Under the pieces are notes generated by a model. That model did not search any database, had not been told where the DNA came from, and saw only the letters and a list, made by a program, of their open reading frames with translations. A stretch of DNA of 21,071 nt from Nitrososphaeraceae archaeon (GTDB taxonomy: Archaea > Thermoproteota > Nitrososphaeria > Nitrososphaerales > Nitrososphaeraceae). Within the stretch, counting starts at the first letter, position 1. The number at the start of each line of letters is the position of its first letter. Made by a program: the position numbers and the translations under genes. The stretch covers positions 1 to 21,071 of the forward strand of contig JAICHI010000003.1 in NCBI GenBank assembly GCA_025922735.1. The letters are read 5' to 3'. Positions 1-8,800 of the stretch are shown one piece after another.

Positions 1-1
1 C

Positions 2-211
2 AAGGCCGAACTCCAGAGCTCTGGCATGATGGATGAGAAGGGTAAGCTGAAGATGAAGGGTGTGAGCCCAAAGATGCTTAAGCGTATGAAGCTAGAGGCA
101 GTTGACTGTCCTGTACTGAGCATGGAGATCGGCTTTCTGCAATGCTATGTCTGTAAAAACTTTTTCAGCAGGCCTATGGGCAAGGTTTATTGCAAAGGCA
201 ACCCCTTGTAG
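2..211 (+). CDS. C-terminal end of an uncharacterised four-cysteine protein (5' partial)
   Basis: The reading frame is open from the left edge, so the gene starts outside the window. The methionines at positions 26 and 29 are probably internal. About 69 residues are visible: a Lys/Met-rich basic stretch, then a short cysteine module, VDCP..., then CYVC, then VYC near the C-terminus, ending in KGNPL. The spacing C-x(15)-C-x2-C-x(11)-C fits a small zinc-binding fold, and no other catalytic motif is visible. I cannot name a family. A stop at 209-211 closes the frame, and about 470 bases without a recognised gene follow. The coding call rests on the open frame and the compact cysteine module. Confidence 0.55.
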   Translation, partial: KAELQSSGMMDEKGKLKMKGVSPKMLKRMKLEAVDCPVLSMEIGFLQCYVCKNFFSRPMGKVYCKGNPL

Positions 212-683
212 CCAAAGATACTTCTTTACAAGATGAGTACCAGAGTTTTCATCCTACTTATAATAACTTCACAAATTTATTCTAAGGATACAGAAAAAGA
301 GAAAAAATATGGAAAAGGAGCCTTCGTTGATATATAGATTTACCATCAACTTGAAATAAGTTCAGGGCTATCCAGAGCAAAGCTAAAATTTATTTCAAAG
401 CACAAGAAGCTGTAGCATTTTGTTGACAATGGATAACGGATTACTCGTGAATTACATTAGATTTCAGCAAGACAGGAGGCTGCTGTTCTCCAATCGACTC
501 GGAAGATGTACCTCAAAGATCTTCAAAGAAAGACAACCTCTTAATCGTGAAAGAGGAGAGCATTTTCTTTTGATGAATGAATTGCTAGGATCGGGACAGC
601 CAAATTGGAAATTAGCAAGTTCTGTGCGTACAACATGAGCACCGTAATGGCAAGCCGTCATAACGCCAAGAGAGGGCGATTTT
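212..683. other. 472-base stretch without a recognisable gene
   Basis: This AT-rich stretch lies between the partial cysteine protein and proS. Possible frames of 72 codons (420-638, +) and 95 codons (464-751, -) exist. Both would need TTG starts, show no recognisable motif, and the minus-strand one runs into the proS 5' end. No tRNA-like T-arm or oligo-T terminator stands out. The last 13 bases hold the purine-rich AGAGGG that may serve as the proS ribosome-binding site. Confidence 0.5.
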
Positions 684-2207
684 TTGGAAGCAATCACTGA
701 GACATCTCTTACAATAAACTTCATAAATCCTAGTCGTTTTGCCAATGTCAACGTGGATTCTCAGAAAGAATCAGTTGGGATAACAGCCAAGAAAAATGTA
801 AACTTTAGCGAGTGGTACAGTCAAGTTGTTCTCAAGACCACCCTTGCTGACTATGCTCCTGTCAAGGGGTTCATTGTACTTCGCCCATACGGTTATGCAA
901 TTTGGGAATTGATAAGAGATATTCTCGACAAACGGTTCAAAGAGACTGGTCACCAGAACGGCTTCTTGCCTGTGCTAATACCTGAAAGCCTGCTGGCAAA
1001 AGAAAAGGATCACTTTGCAGGTTTTACGCCGGAAGTATTCTGGGTTACAAAAGCAGGCGATAAAGAGCTTGATGAAAAGCTAGCGCTCCGGCCGACATCT
1101 GAAACCCTTGCATATTCAATATTTGCAAAGTGGATAACAAGCTACCGCAATTTGCCACTCAAGATCAACTTTTGGAACTCTGCCCTTCGAGCCGAGATCA
1201 AGTCGACGAAACCCTTGATTAGGACTTCAGAATTTTTGTGGCAGGAGGGCCACACCGTACATGCCACCGAAGAAGAAGCAGAGCAAGAAGTCATGAGGAT
1301 ACTGGATATTTACAAGGATTTGATAGAGAACTACCTTGCTGTACCAGTAATAGCAGGATACAAGACCGATAGTGAGAAGTTCGTAGGCGCAAAGTACACC
1401 ACGACCCTTGAAGGGTTGATGCCTGTCGAATGTAAGGCGCTCCAGATGGGGACTTCGCATCATCTCAGTCAGAACTTTTCAAAGCCGTTTGGGATAAAAT
1501 ACCTTGGCAAGGATACCAAGGAGCATTTTGCATGGCAGACTTCATGGGGAATTTCCTGGCGTCTCATAGGCGGGTTGATAATGGTTCACGGTGATGACAG
1601 GGGTCTAATTTTGCCGCCACAGGTCGCGCCAATACAAGTAGTAATAGTGCCCATACACAAGGACAAGAACGCCAAGATGGTCAAGGAAAAGGCAAGGGAA
1701 TTAGAATTTGAATTAAAGCGCGATGGTATAAGAGCATACATGGATGACCGAGATGAATACACTTCTGGTTGGAAATTTAACGAATGGGAGATGAAGGGAG
1801 TCCCTCTGCGCATCAACATTGGACCAAAGGATATCGAAGAGGGACAGATTGAATTTGTCAGGCGCGATACAAAGGAAAAAAGGCCTGCTGAGCGAGAGAA
1901 GCTTGTAGGTATCACAACCTCGCTTTTAGCCCAGGTACAGGAGAATCTGCTTGCAAAGGCGACCGAATTTCTCAGCGAGAACACCTTCACACCTGCCGAT
2001 TTTGAGAGTTTTAAGTCGATAATCCAAGCCAAGGGCGGGTTTCTTCTCGCAGGCTGGTGTGGCCAAGAACAGTGCGAATCTAGGATAAAGGAAGAGACAG
2101 GAGCAGACATCCGGGTGATACCATTTAACCAGAACGATAAACCGGCCACCTGCATTTACTGCGGTCGGGAAAGCAAAAAGGCAGCGATATATGCAAGGGC
2201 ATACTAA
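684..2207 (+). CDS. proS: Prolyl-tRNA synthetase, archaeal/eukaryotic type
   Basis: This cytoplasmic class II aminoacyl-tRNA synthetase charges tRNA-Pro with proline using ATP. Counting from the TTG at 684, the class II core covers about residues 40-310, with RPTSE at 136-140, the motif 2 region TSEFLWQEGH at 181-190 and the motif 3 region GDDRGLILPP at 303-312. The anticodon-binding domain follows at about 315-415. The C-terminal domain carries a four-cysteine site (C459, C464, C490, C493) and ends in tyrosine, as in the archaeal/eukaryotic ProRS group. The bacterial editing insertion is absent. No ATG is available upstream: TTG 684 has AGAGGG seven bases ahead, while an in-frame GTG at 753 would begin just before the conserved core and may be the true start. 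The stop directly abuts the next gene. Confidence 0.97.
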   Translation: MEAITETSLTINFINPSRFANVNVDSQKESVGITAKKNVNFSEWYSQVVLKTTLADYAPVKGFIVLRPYGYAIWELIRDILDKRFKETGHQNGFLPVLIPESLLAKEKDHFAGFTPEVFWVTKAGDKELDEKLALRPTSETLAYSIFAKWITSYRNLPLKINFWNSALRAEIKSTKPLIRTSEFLWQEGHTVHATEEEAEQEVMRILDIYKDLIENYLAVPVIAGYKTDSEKFVGAKYTTTLEGLMPVECKALQMGTSHHLSQNFSKPFGIKYLGKDTKEHFAWQTSWGISWRLIGGLIMVHGDDRGLILPPQVAPIQVVIVPIHKDKNAKMVKEKARELEFELKRDGIRAYMDDRDEYTSGWKFNEWEMKGVPLRINIGPKDIEEGQIEFVRRDTKEKRPAEREKLVGITTSLLAQVQENLLAKATEFLSENTFTPADFESFKSIIQAKGGFLLAGWCGQEQCESRIKEETGADIRVIPFNQNDKPATCIYCGRESKKAAIYARAY

Positions 2208-2921
2208 TTGGTAGCACTTGAAGATCTGTTTCCATTTGGAACTGAACTAGGATACATAGGCATCCTCCTCATCAGCTTTGTGTCTAGCTTAATTCCATTC
2301 ATTCCCATTCCTTATTTTCCGGTCTTAATAACTGCTTCATTTAATACCAATTTCAATCCACATATGATCTCCATTATCAGTGCGCTTGGCATAGTGGGAG
2401 CAAAGATGATAATCTTTTTTATTAGCTATTATGGTCGCAAAATTCTGAGTGACAAGACAAAGAAGAGAATGCGTCCACTACAAAACCTAGTAAGCAGGTA
2501 CGGTTGGTTTGGGGCATTTATAGCGGCTCTTACTCCAATACCTGACGATATTGTCTATATTCCGCTTGGCCTTGCCAAGTACAACCCATGGAAATTTGCA
2601 ACAGCTACATTTGCTGGTAAATTCTTGATGAATGAAGCAATTGTCTGGGGCTCGATCTTTCTTGGGAGACCTTTCGTCGAGGACATATTATCATCAGATA
2701 CGACAGACACGACATCATTAATTATAGCAGCAATAGTGAGCATCATAGTGCTTGCAGTCGTTGTATACTTTTCGCTCAGGATAGATTGGGCAAGGGTAAT
2801 TGGAAGGTGGTTTCCTTGGGCACTGAAAAATGGTAATGATGAAGAAAAAGAAGAAGGAGGAGATGATCATAATGACAACAATGAGGGCAATGATCACCAC
2901 ACAAAAAAGAGATCTAGCTAA
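2208..2921 (+). CDS. DedA/VTT-family integral membrane protein with acidic His/Asn-rich tail
   Basis: This 237-residue membrane protein belongs to the DedA/VTT (SNARE-associated, TMEM41/VMP1) superfamily, several members of which are lipid scramblases or affect membrane-lipid carrier cycling. The N-terminal hydrophobic segment ends in IPFIPIPYFPVLI. A conserved-looking re-entrant region, ALTPIPDDIVYIPLGLAKY, lies at about residues 108-126, and a terminal helix lies at about 170-192. After it comes a hydrophilic tail of about 30 residues, rich in Asp, Glu, Asn and His and ending in KKRSS; DedA proteins usually lack such a tail. The TTG start is the codon immediately after the proS stop, and the next ATG lies well inside the protein, so co-transcription and coupled translation are likely. 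The substrate cannot be told from the sequence. Confidence 0.82.
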   Translation: MVALEDLFPFGTELGYIGILLISFVSSLIPFIPIPYFPVLITASFNTNFNPHMISIISALGIVGAKMIIFFISYYGRKILSDKTKKRMRPLQNLVSRYGWFGAFIAALTPIPDDIVYIPLGLAKYNPWKFATATFAGKFLMNEAIVWGSIFLGRPFVEDILSSDTTDTTSLIIAAIVSIIVLAVVVYFSLRIDWARVIGRWFPWALKNGNDEEKEEGGDDHNDNNEGNDHHTKKRSS

Positions 2922-2939
2922 TACTTTGATACTACTCTT

Positions 2940-3215
2940 TTATGTCTTGTCATTGAGCTCGATATAATCCGCATCGATACCAGTTACACAGTCAGTAACC
3001 ACCATCTTGACGGGCTGAAAGTGTATACTGCCCTGCGGTATCCTGTTCGCCTCTTGCATTGCAACTAACCGCGCTTCAAGTGCACTTTTGTGGTCGTTAC
3101 ATACAACTGCAAGCATGTATTCGCCCTCATGCGATTTTACTGAGATGACATATGAGGGAGCCAGCTGGCATTCCTCTCCTTCAACCTTGGCTGAGCAATG
3201 CTTGGGCAAAAGCAC
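2940..3215 (-). CDS. Small uncharacterised cysteine/histidine-containing protein
   Basis: This 91-residue soluble protein is convergent with the DedA gene, their ends 18 bases apart. It starts at GTG 3215: a stop lies four codons upstream, and GAGAG precedes the start. A TATA-like TTTATAGA on the minus strand (about 3257-3264) would place a short leader ahead. It holds four cysteines (HCSAK, EECQLAP, VVCNDHK and TDCVTG) plus histidines, which could bind a metal, alternating with strand-like stretches such as YVISVK and YMLAVV. I do not recognise the family. Codon use matches the neighbouring genes, and the composition looks like a genuine conserved small protein. Confidence 0.65.
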   Translation of the reverse strand: MLLPKHCSAKVEGEECQLAPSYVISVKSHEGEYMLAVVCNDHKSALEARLVAMQEANRIPQGSIHFQPVKMVVTDCVTGIDADYIELNDKT

Positions 3216-3473
3216 ATCGTCTCTCTACATCGCAAGGCAATATAACAATAACGGGTCTATAAATTATTAAAAGATATGAACTCAAGAGATTATGCGAATC
3301 TTACATCTTTTCTCCAGTAGTTGAAAATTTCCCTAACAATTACGATAGAATGGCAACATCAATTGCGCCGAGTAGCAACAAAGGGAAGCTAGCTAGTATA
3401 CTTATGATGACTGCGGCAGGAATCTTCCAACTTCATCTGGCTCATGTGACTGAAAAGATAATTGATGTAACTA

Positions 3474-3502
3474 TTATATATTCCTATTTAATAGGAATAT
3501 AT
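3474..3502 (+). promoter_or_regulatory. TATA box overlapped by a perfect 27-bp palindrome (candidate operator)
   Basis: Two perfect 13-base arms, ATATATTCCTATT (3476-3488) and AATAGGAATATAT (3490-3502), flank a single central T at 3489. The palindrome ends two bases before the ATG of the winged-helix gene. A TATA-like TTATATAT at 3474-3481 overlaps its left arm, about 27 bases before the ATG, as expected of a leaderless archaeal promoter. A dimer bound here would cover both the TATA box and the transcription start, so autorepression by the adjacent regulator is the simplest reading. That part is inference. Confidence 0.75.
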
Positions 3503-3504
3503 CG

Positions 3505-3792
3505 ATGCTATTGCAAGTAGATAAGGAAACATTACGGCTTTTGATCAAACATAGAGCAATGCTCCGAGTGCTGTCTATTCTGGTCAAGCAAAAGGGGAAT
3601 GCACTGCCTACTCGTATGCTGCTCCAGAAATTAGGTGCTAACAACCTTCACCGTGTAATATTGCAGGCAGAAAAGGAAGGTTATATCAAACGCAAAAGAG
3701 TCAAGCCACAAGGAAAGGGCAACTATCGGGTCTACAACAGCTTGACGCCAAAGGGAAGGCGGTTAGCTGAGCTGAACAAGAAATTGGAGTAA
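3505..3792 (+). CDS. Winged helix-turn-helix transcriptional regulator (probably autoregulated)
   Basis: This 95-residue basic protein is a single DNA-binding domain. It has helices at about residues 8-28 (LRLLIKHRAMLRVLSILVKQ), a helix-turn-helix at about 34-58 (LPTRMLLQKLGANNLHRVILQAEKEGYI) and a wing with basic residues, KRKRVKPQGKGNYRVYN. It closes with TPKGRRLAEL, a helix typical of MarR/PadR-like archaeal regulators. No ligand-binding domain is present, so it probably acts as a small dimer. The ATG at 3505 is supported by the promoter geometry, with the TATA box about 27 bases upstream and hence an essentially leaderless transcript. The palindrome over the promoter suggests the protein controls its own gene. 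No other target is visible, and the downstream stretch holds no clear gene. Confidence 0.8.
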   Translation: MLLQVDKETLRLLIKHRAMLRVLSILVKQKGNALPTRMLLQKLGANNLHRVILQAEKEGYIKRKRVKPQGKGNYRVYNSLTPKGRRLAELNKKLE

Positions 3793-4637
3793 TAGTAGTA
3801 ATAATAACTTGCCTAGGAACTAGAGCCCATGTTTTCTACTATGACATGATATGGACGGAACAGAAAAAAATTGTCTAAGGAAACTGACGGAACATTCATT
3901 CATTCACCTATTATTAACTAGCGCCACTAGGTGGACAATAAGGAACAAATGAGTATGTTAAGTGTATCATCACTGTGACGAAGTGATATCAGCTCGGTGC
4001 GTGTAATATAATTAAGACTAGTCTGCCGTATAACAGAATGTAATAAAATATCTTACCACGGTATGAAATAATATCTTTTCTTCAAAGCAAGTTATTTCAA
4101 ATGCAGATAACAAAAATACAACTTAACATAAGCAGGCTTCAGTCAAAGCAGTAAAAATCTTAATCCACACAAGAACAAAGTTTTTCACATTCTGATGGTT
4201 TTGTTCGCATTCGAGAAGAGGAGCTGAGTGTCGAAGCATACACGCTATTGTTGATTACAAGCTTAAAGTCAGTCATTTGACAGGATTATACATGTCTGTA
4301 ATAGATAAATAAATCGAGCTAGTTCTGGCTACTGTTAGAATTAAAGTGATAAACCTGTTCCTGAATTATCCCTTTCTATACAAGCGTCATCATGATGCGG
4401 ATTGTAAAACAGCAGCAGCAGAACAGTTTGTTTGTGTTATGAGACTATATGTCAATTACTGCAGCAATCACAATCCTTCTTTTTTTCTTTCCTTGATCTT
4501 AGCTAGCAAGATAAGAATTATTGTTCTATACTGGAACATCGGGGAACGATAAGAATATGGACATGAGAAGTAAGAAAGTTAGACAATTATAGTGCATCTT
4601 GATTTATAAAACGGCAGCGAGTTTTTTTAGCCTGGGT
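3793..4637. other. 845-base AT-rich stretch with no convincing gene
   Basis: No frame of convincing length or composition was found between the winged-helix gene and the Elf1-like gene. A 68-codon frame from a GTG at 4346 has an odd composition and no recognised motif. Short inverted repeats occur: CCAC/GTGG at 3924-3934, and TGAAATAA/TTATTTCA with arms at about 4066-4073 and 4091-4098. Both could arise by chance at this base composition. I see no tRNA T-arm or RNase P RNA signature. The right end holds the promoter of the next gene. Confidence 0.5.
4603..4610 (+). promoter_or_regulatory. TATA box of the Elf1-like gene
   Basis: TTTATAAA lies about 31 bases before the ATG at 4638. That places the predicted transcription start within a few bases of that codon and favours 4638 over the upstream in-frame start at 4599. 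Confidence 0.6.
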
Positions 4638-4811
4638 ATGGGTAGCAGAAGAAGAAAAACTCTTGTAAGGCCTGCAAGAAAGTCTCGCAGAGTGGATGGA
4701 AGATGTCCCAAATGCACCACCATTGTGAAGTTCAATGTGTCCGGCCCAGTTGGCGACGAGATTTATGAGTGCACTGGCTGTATGTCCAAGTTCCACATAA
4801 GCGAGTTGTAA
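4638..4811 (+). CDS. Small zinc-ribbon protein, Elf1-like transcription elongation factor
   Basis: This 57-residue protein has a strongly basic N-terminus, MGSRRRKTLVRPARKSRR, followed by a zinc ribbon with CPKC at about residues 24-27 and CTGC at about 47-50. That layout, a basic leader plus a four-cysteine ribbon separated by a beta-hairpin-sized spacer, is what the Elf1 family shows. In eukaryotes Elf1 rides with RNA polymerase II during elongation; archaeal homologues are proposed to do the same. The start is set by the TATA box at 4603. A longer in-frame version from 4599 would add a leader unlike the family. Another small ribosomal or RNA-binding zinc ribbon is possible. The gene stands alone and is convergent with the CDF gene. 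Confidence 0.65.
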   Translation: MGSRRRKTLVRPARKSRRVDGRCPKCTTIVKFNVSGPVGDEIYECTGCMSKFHISEL

Positions 4812-4862
4812 AAACCTAATAGCGTTAAACTACTGCTTGGAAAAAGACCCACCAGCCAAAGC

Positions 4863-4868
4863 AAAAAA
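4863..4868 (-). terminator. Oligo-T terminator downstream of the CDF gene
   Basis: Six consecutive A residues on the plus strand read as T6 on the minus strand, ten bases after the CDF stop. Archaeal RNA polymerase commonly terminates at such non-coding-strand T runs without a hairpin. Confidence 0.45.
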
Positions 4869-4878
4869 TTAATGTTAC

Positions 4879-5763
4879 TCATTTTATTGTACGCCTGAAG
4901 GATATTTCCCGTTCATGCTCCATCTGTATAGTAGTATGGGTTATATTGTAGCGCTCGGCCAACACTGTGTTTATTTCAGACAAGAGCTTGTTTGACTCGC
5001 TCAGCATCTGGTCGCGTACGACCACGTGCCCACTCAGTGCGTCCATGCCAGTTGATATTGTCCAGACGTGCAGATCATGGACATCTACCACTCCATCCAG
5101 CTCCTTGAGCGTTGCTAATATTTCTCGTATATCAAGCTCCGATGGAGCACCCTCTAGCAGTATAAGCGTGCTACTTCTCACTATAGAGTAAGCACTTCTG
5201 GCCACCAGCCCTGCTATCAGAAAGGCGACAAGCGGATCCACTATGGTGATGCCAGTGTTAAGAGCAATAAAACCAGTAGTGATGACTGCGACAGATGATA
5301 TTGTGTCGTAGACGACGTGGATGAATGCACTGTGAATGTTGATGCTCTTTCCGGCGTGGTGCTTTAATAGGAACATCACTACCAGGTTGCCTGCAAGACC
5401 GATACTTGCTGTCAGTAGCAGCAGTGGTGCGTCTATTATGCGCGGAGACATGACGCGGAGAAATGCTTCGTACAACACCCATAATGAAATTACAGTAAGG
5501 GCTACACCATTTGCTAGTGCAACCATTACTTCCGCTCTATGGTAACCAAACGTCATTGCGCCAGAATGGCTTCTTGCAGCCATTGTTATTGCAAAAAGAC
5601 TTAGTCCAATCGCCATCACGTCAGTGAACATATGCACTGCATCGCTCACAAGCGAAATGCTGTCGCTTAAAATTCCACCTACAGTTTCGACAACCGCTAT
5701 TGCGGCGGTGACTGCAAATGACAACATCAATATCCTCTTGGGCTGCAGCAGTCTAGTTCCCAA
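4879..5763 (-). CDS. Cation diffusion facilitator (CzcD/ZnT-type metal exporter)
   Basis: This 294-residue inner-membrane antiporter probably exports Zn(II) or another divalent cation in exchange for protons. Six hydrophobic segments occupy about residues 10-200. Metal-site residues are visible: H44 and D48 in DAVHMFTD (TM2), and H149 and D153 in HVVYD (TM5). A cytoplasmic C-terminal domain of the CDF dimerisation type follows from about 205 (VDVHDLHVWTISTGMDALSG). The His-rich loop of many zinc CDFs is short here, reduced to KHHAG, so specificity is uncertain. The start used is TTG 5763; an ATG 12 codons further in is an alternative that would trim TM1's leader. The gene lies 50 bases after SMC on the same strand and may share its transcript, with no obvious functional link. 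Confidence 0.9.
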   Translation of the reverse strand: MGTRLLQPKRILMLSFAVTAAIAVVETVGGILSDSISLVSDAVHMFTDVMAIGLSLFAITMAARSHSGAMTFGYHRAEVMVALANGVALTVISLWVLYEAFLRVMSPRIIDAPLLLLTASIGLAGNLVVMFLLKHHAGKSINIHSAFIHVVYDTISSVAVITTGFIALNTGITIVDPLVAFLIAGLVARSAYSIVRSSTLILLEGAPSELDIREILATLKELDGVVDVHDLHVWTISTGMDALSGHVVVRDQMLSESNKLLSEINTVLAERYNITHTTIQMEHEREISFRRTIK

Positions 5764-5813
5764 TGTAGATAGTCTATATATGCTGCTTTTCGGTATTTAC
5801 AGATTGTTTCAGC

Positions 5814-8800
5814 TTAGTGGGCAAGCGCCAACCGCGCAGGATTCTTGTACTTTACAACCTGCGAAGCTCCTTCTTTTGGGTAGATGCCATAGATAAGGGC
5901 AGCTTTGGCCACAGTAGAGTCCTTCAATGTGACCATGATTATCTGGTTATCCTTTGAGCGCTCGAGGAGTACCTTTGACAGTCTGTCAGTGTTCTCGGCA
6001 TCAAGATGTGCGTCTACTTCATCCAACAAATAAAATGGCGACGGTTTGAGTGACTGGAGAGCAAGCAGGAACACAGTGGCAGCAATCGTCTTTTCGCCAC
6101 CCGACAGTGTGGTTGATTCACGGGGGACGGTCTTACCGGGGAACCGCACTAGCAGCATCACACCGCTTGAAAAAATATCTTCAGAGTTCTCGATCTCGAG
6201 CCATGCCAAGCCTCCTGTCATTTTCTCAAATGTTGCGCGTATATCGTTGTCAACTTTCTGAAACGCCTCCATGAAGACCTTCTCTTTTTCTTTCACTATC
6301 TGCTCAATGAAGGAAACTATGGAATTACGCTCACTCTCGAGCTGGTTGCGCCTAGTTGACATGCCACGGTAGCCATCCATTACCTGTACGTACGCCTCGT
6401 CTGCGCGGAGGTTGATCCTTGACTTGACTTCTTCAGATTCGTCAGTTAACTCTTTAATCGCTGTTTCGACATCTATCTCATCAAGGAGGTTCTTGTAGCC
6501 AAGAGACAGAAGATTGTTTATCTGGCGAGATTCCTCAGCAGTCAGGTCTGCAATGTCTTTTCTAAGCAATGCAGACTCCCGCTCTATTAAGTTGTACTCC
6601 TTTGACATTTTGCGCTCGCTCTCTGAGAGTGCTTTTATCTTGCGCTCATATTCTTGCAGTACGCTATAGGCGCTGCCCGAAGAACCGATTATCTGCTGTT
6701 CCTGATCTCTGAGCCCTTTGAGCTCCGCTTCAAGTGACTGCGACTTCCTATACATCTCTTCTATCTGGCGTTTGCGTTCCTCTAGTTCGCGGGAAAGGCG
6801 TTCATCTTCTTGGTTCATCTCGGCCAGATGCTGCATATCAAGTTCCAGCTTAGCTTCAAGCCCCCCGAGTATAGATATTGTCTGGCCAAGCTCGATATTG
6901 GCTATGTCTATTGCCTTTACTATCTGATTGTGTAGTATGTTCTTGTCAGCAAGCTCATTTTTGCTTGACGGTTCTTCACTTATGCTCTCTAGGCTTGATG
7001 ATAGCTTTTCCATAGCAGGGGAAAGAAGGGTAAGCCTCCTTGAATATTTCTCAAGCTCTGTCGTAAGCAAGTCGGCTTCTGAATGGAGGGCTTTATTATC
7101 TAAGATGAGCTCTGAGACCGACTTTTCTTTTACTTCTGAAGATTCTTTTTCTTTAGTAATATTTCTTTGACCATCTCTGATAATAAGCTCTAGTTCGACT
7201 CTCTCAGACTCGCCGGTGCTTATACGCTTGGAAATTTCCTGGAGCTCTGTGTTCTTCTCTTCAACCAGCTTGGAGAGCTTCAGTATCATTGTACGGAGAT
7301 TTTCCACCGACTCGCCAAAAAGTATCGCCTTTGTCATATCAGTTATCCTTCCTCCAAAGTCCACCGACATCGAACCTCCAGCTGGTTCGAACAGCTCACC
7401 ATCAGCTGACACAGTCCTATAGCCTTTCCTTGATAGCATGAAGGCTGTAGATGAATTTCTTACAATCAGTATGTCTGAGAACAGGAACGCTGACAACCTG
7501 TCATAATCAGAATGTACAAAATCTGATAGCTTCCCAATTACATTGACCTCATCGCGGGGCATTTCCTGCTTCTCCTTAAAGCGGCTGACGACGTCAAGTG
7601 GTATCATCCTAAGACGTGGAAGTTTTTGCTCCTTGGCATAGGCAGCTATCATTATCATGGATTTGATGTCAGTCACTACAAAGGCTTTCATCCATTCAGA
7701 GCCTGCTGCAAACACAGGCCGCTCGTAGGACTTGTCCCATCTTATTAAGTCGTGCACAAGGCCGCAGATGCTGAACCTGTCTTTTTCTTTCATCAATTCT
7801 GCAATAGCAAGATCCTCGTTCATGGCGTTTTTGGCTATGGTGGCCCGTTCCTCAAACTTGTTCACAAGACTCTCTGCACGCACCAGTAGGTTTGCAGAGC
7901 CGGCCAGCTCCTTTTCAAGATTTGCTTTCGTGTCTGCAAGTTCAAATGCAAGCCTGGCAGCATCATGCAATTTTACTCCATCAGACTCAAGTGACCTTTC
8001 AAATTGTGCTATGCGGCTTTTTGTAGCTAAAATTTCTGATTGGAGCAAATTGATGGTTGAATCGTTAGACTTCTTCTTGTAATTATTGGTCTTGATTTTT
8101 TCTTCGACTCTGGCCCCAGCAAGCTCTATCCGACCCTTTAGCGATACCATCCGTGCAAGCCTATTTTCTTTTGTGTCACGGAAAGCAGCGTATTTAGCAA
8201 CCTTGGCGGTTATCTTTTCAATTTCACTATCGATTGCAGCGAGCTTGATCTTTAGGTCTTGGACGGCTGTCTTCTTTTGCTCCACTTCTTTCTTCAATCT
8301 ATCAACCTCATAATGCGTGCTTTCTATTCGCTGAACTGCAGCTTGCTTGCTCCTGTGAATGGAAGGTAGCTTCCTTTCAAGGTCAGCAATCCGGCGCTCA
8401 AACTCACTCAACATAGCCTTTGTCCGCTCTGAGTCATGGACGATTCCCGATAGTCTCATAGCAACCTGCGCCTTTGCCCTGTTAGCAGAGTCAACCTGTT
8501 GAATGAATCTTGACTTTTCAGCGTCGAACTTTTCAATCTCTAGTCGTGCCTCCTCCATTAGCTTTGAAAGGTGTAATGATTTTTGGTTGTTTGACTCAAG
8601 GATCTGAGTGCTTGTAGCCAGCTTGTACCTCAGGTTTCGTATGGTGTTTGATGTCTGCACCGCTTTGAACCTCTTAAGCTCAGTGTTAAGCTGGTCATAC
8701 CTTAACTGTTCATTTCTCTCTGTCTCAAGCTCATCTATGCGCTTTCTGATCTCGCCCATCCTTGCAAATGCAACCTCAAGCCTCCTATCGGCCTCGTCCA

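Noticed and set aside
420..638. 72-codon frame on the plus strand
   Set aside because: It needs a TTG start, has no recognisable motif and no ribosome-binding site, and its composition is unlike the neighbouring genes.
464..751. 95-codon minus-strand frame upstream of proS
   Set aside because: TTG start, overlaps the proS 5' end, and has a Ser/Leu/Arg/Cys-rich composition typical of a spurious frame.
4346..4552. 68-codon frame from a GTG
   Set aside because: Irregular composition, with no domain, ribosome-binding site or promoter of good geometry.
4599..4637. N-terminal extension of the Elf1-like protein
   Set aside because: It would begin inside the TATA box; the ATG at 4638 fits both promoter and family N-terminus.
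7732..8313. Long Ser-rich plus-strand frames opposite smc
   Set aside because: They are antisense shadows of the smc coiled coil; Glu/Lys/Leu-rich coding read backwards gives Ser/Phe/Leu-rich frames.
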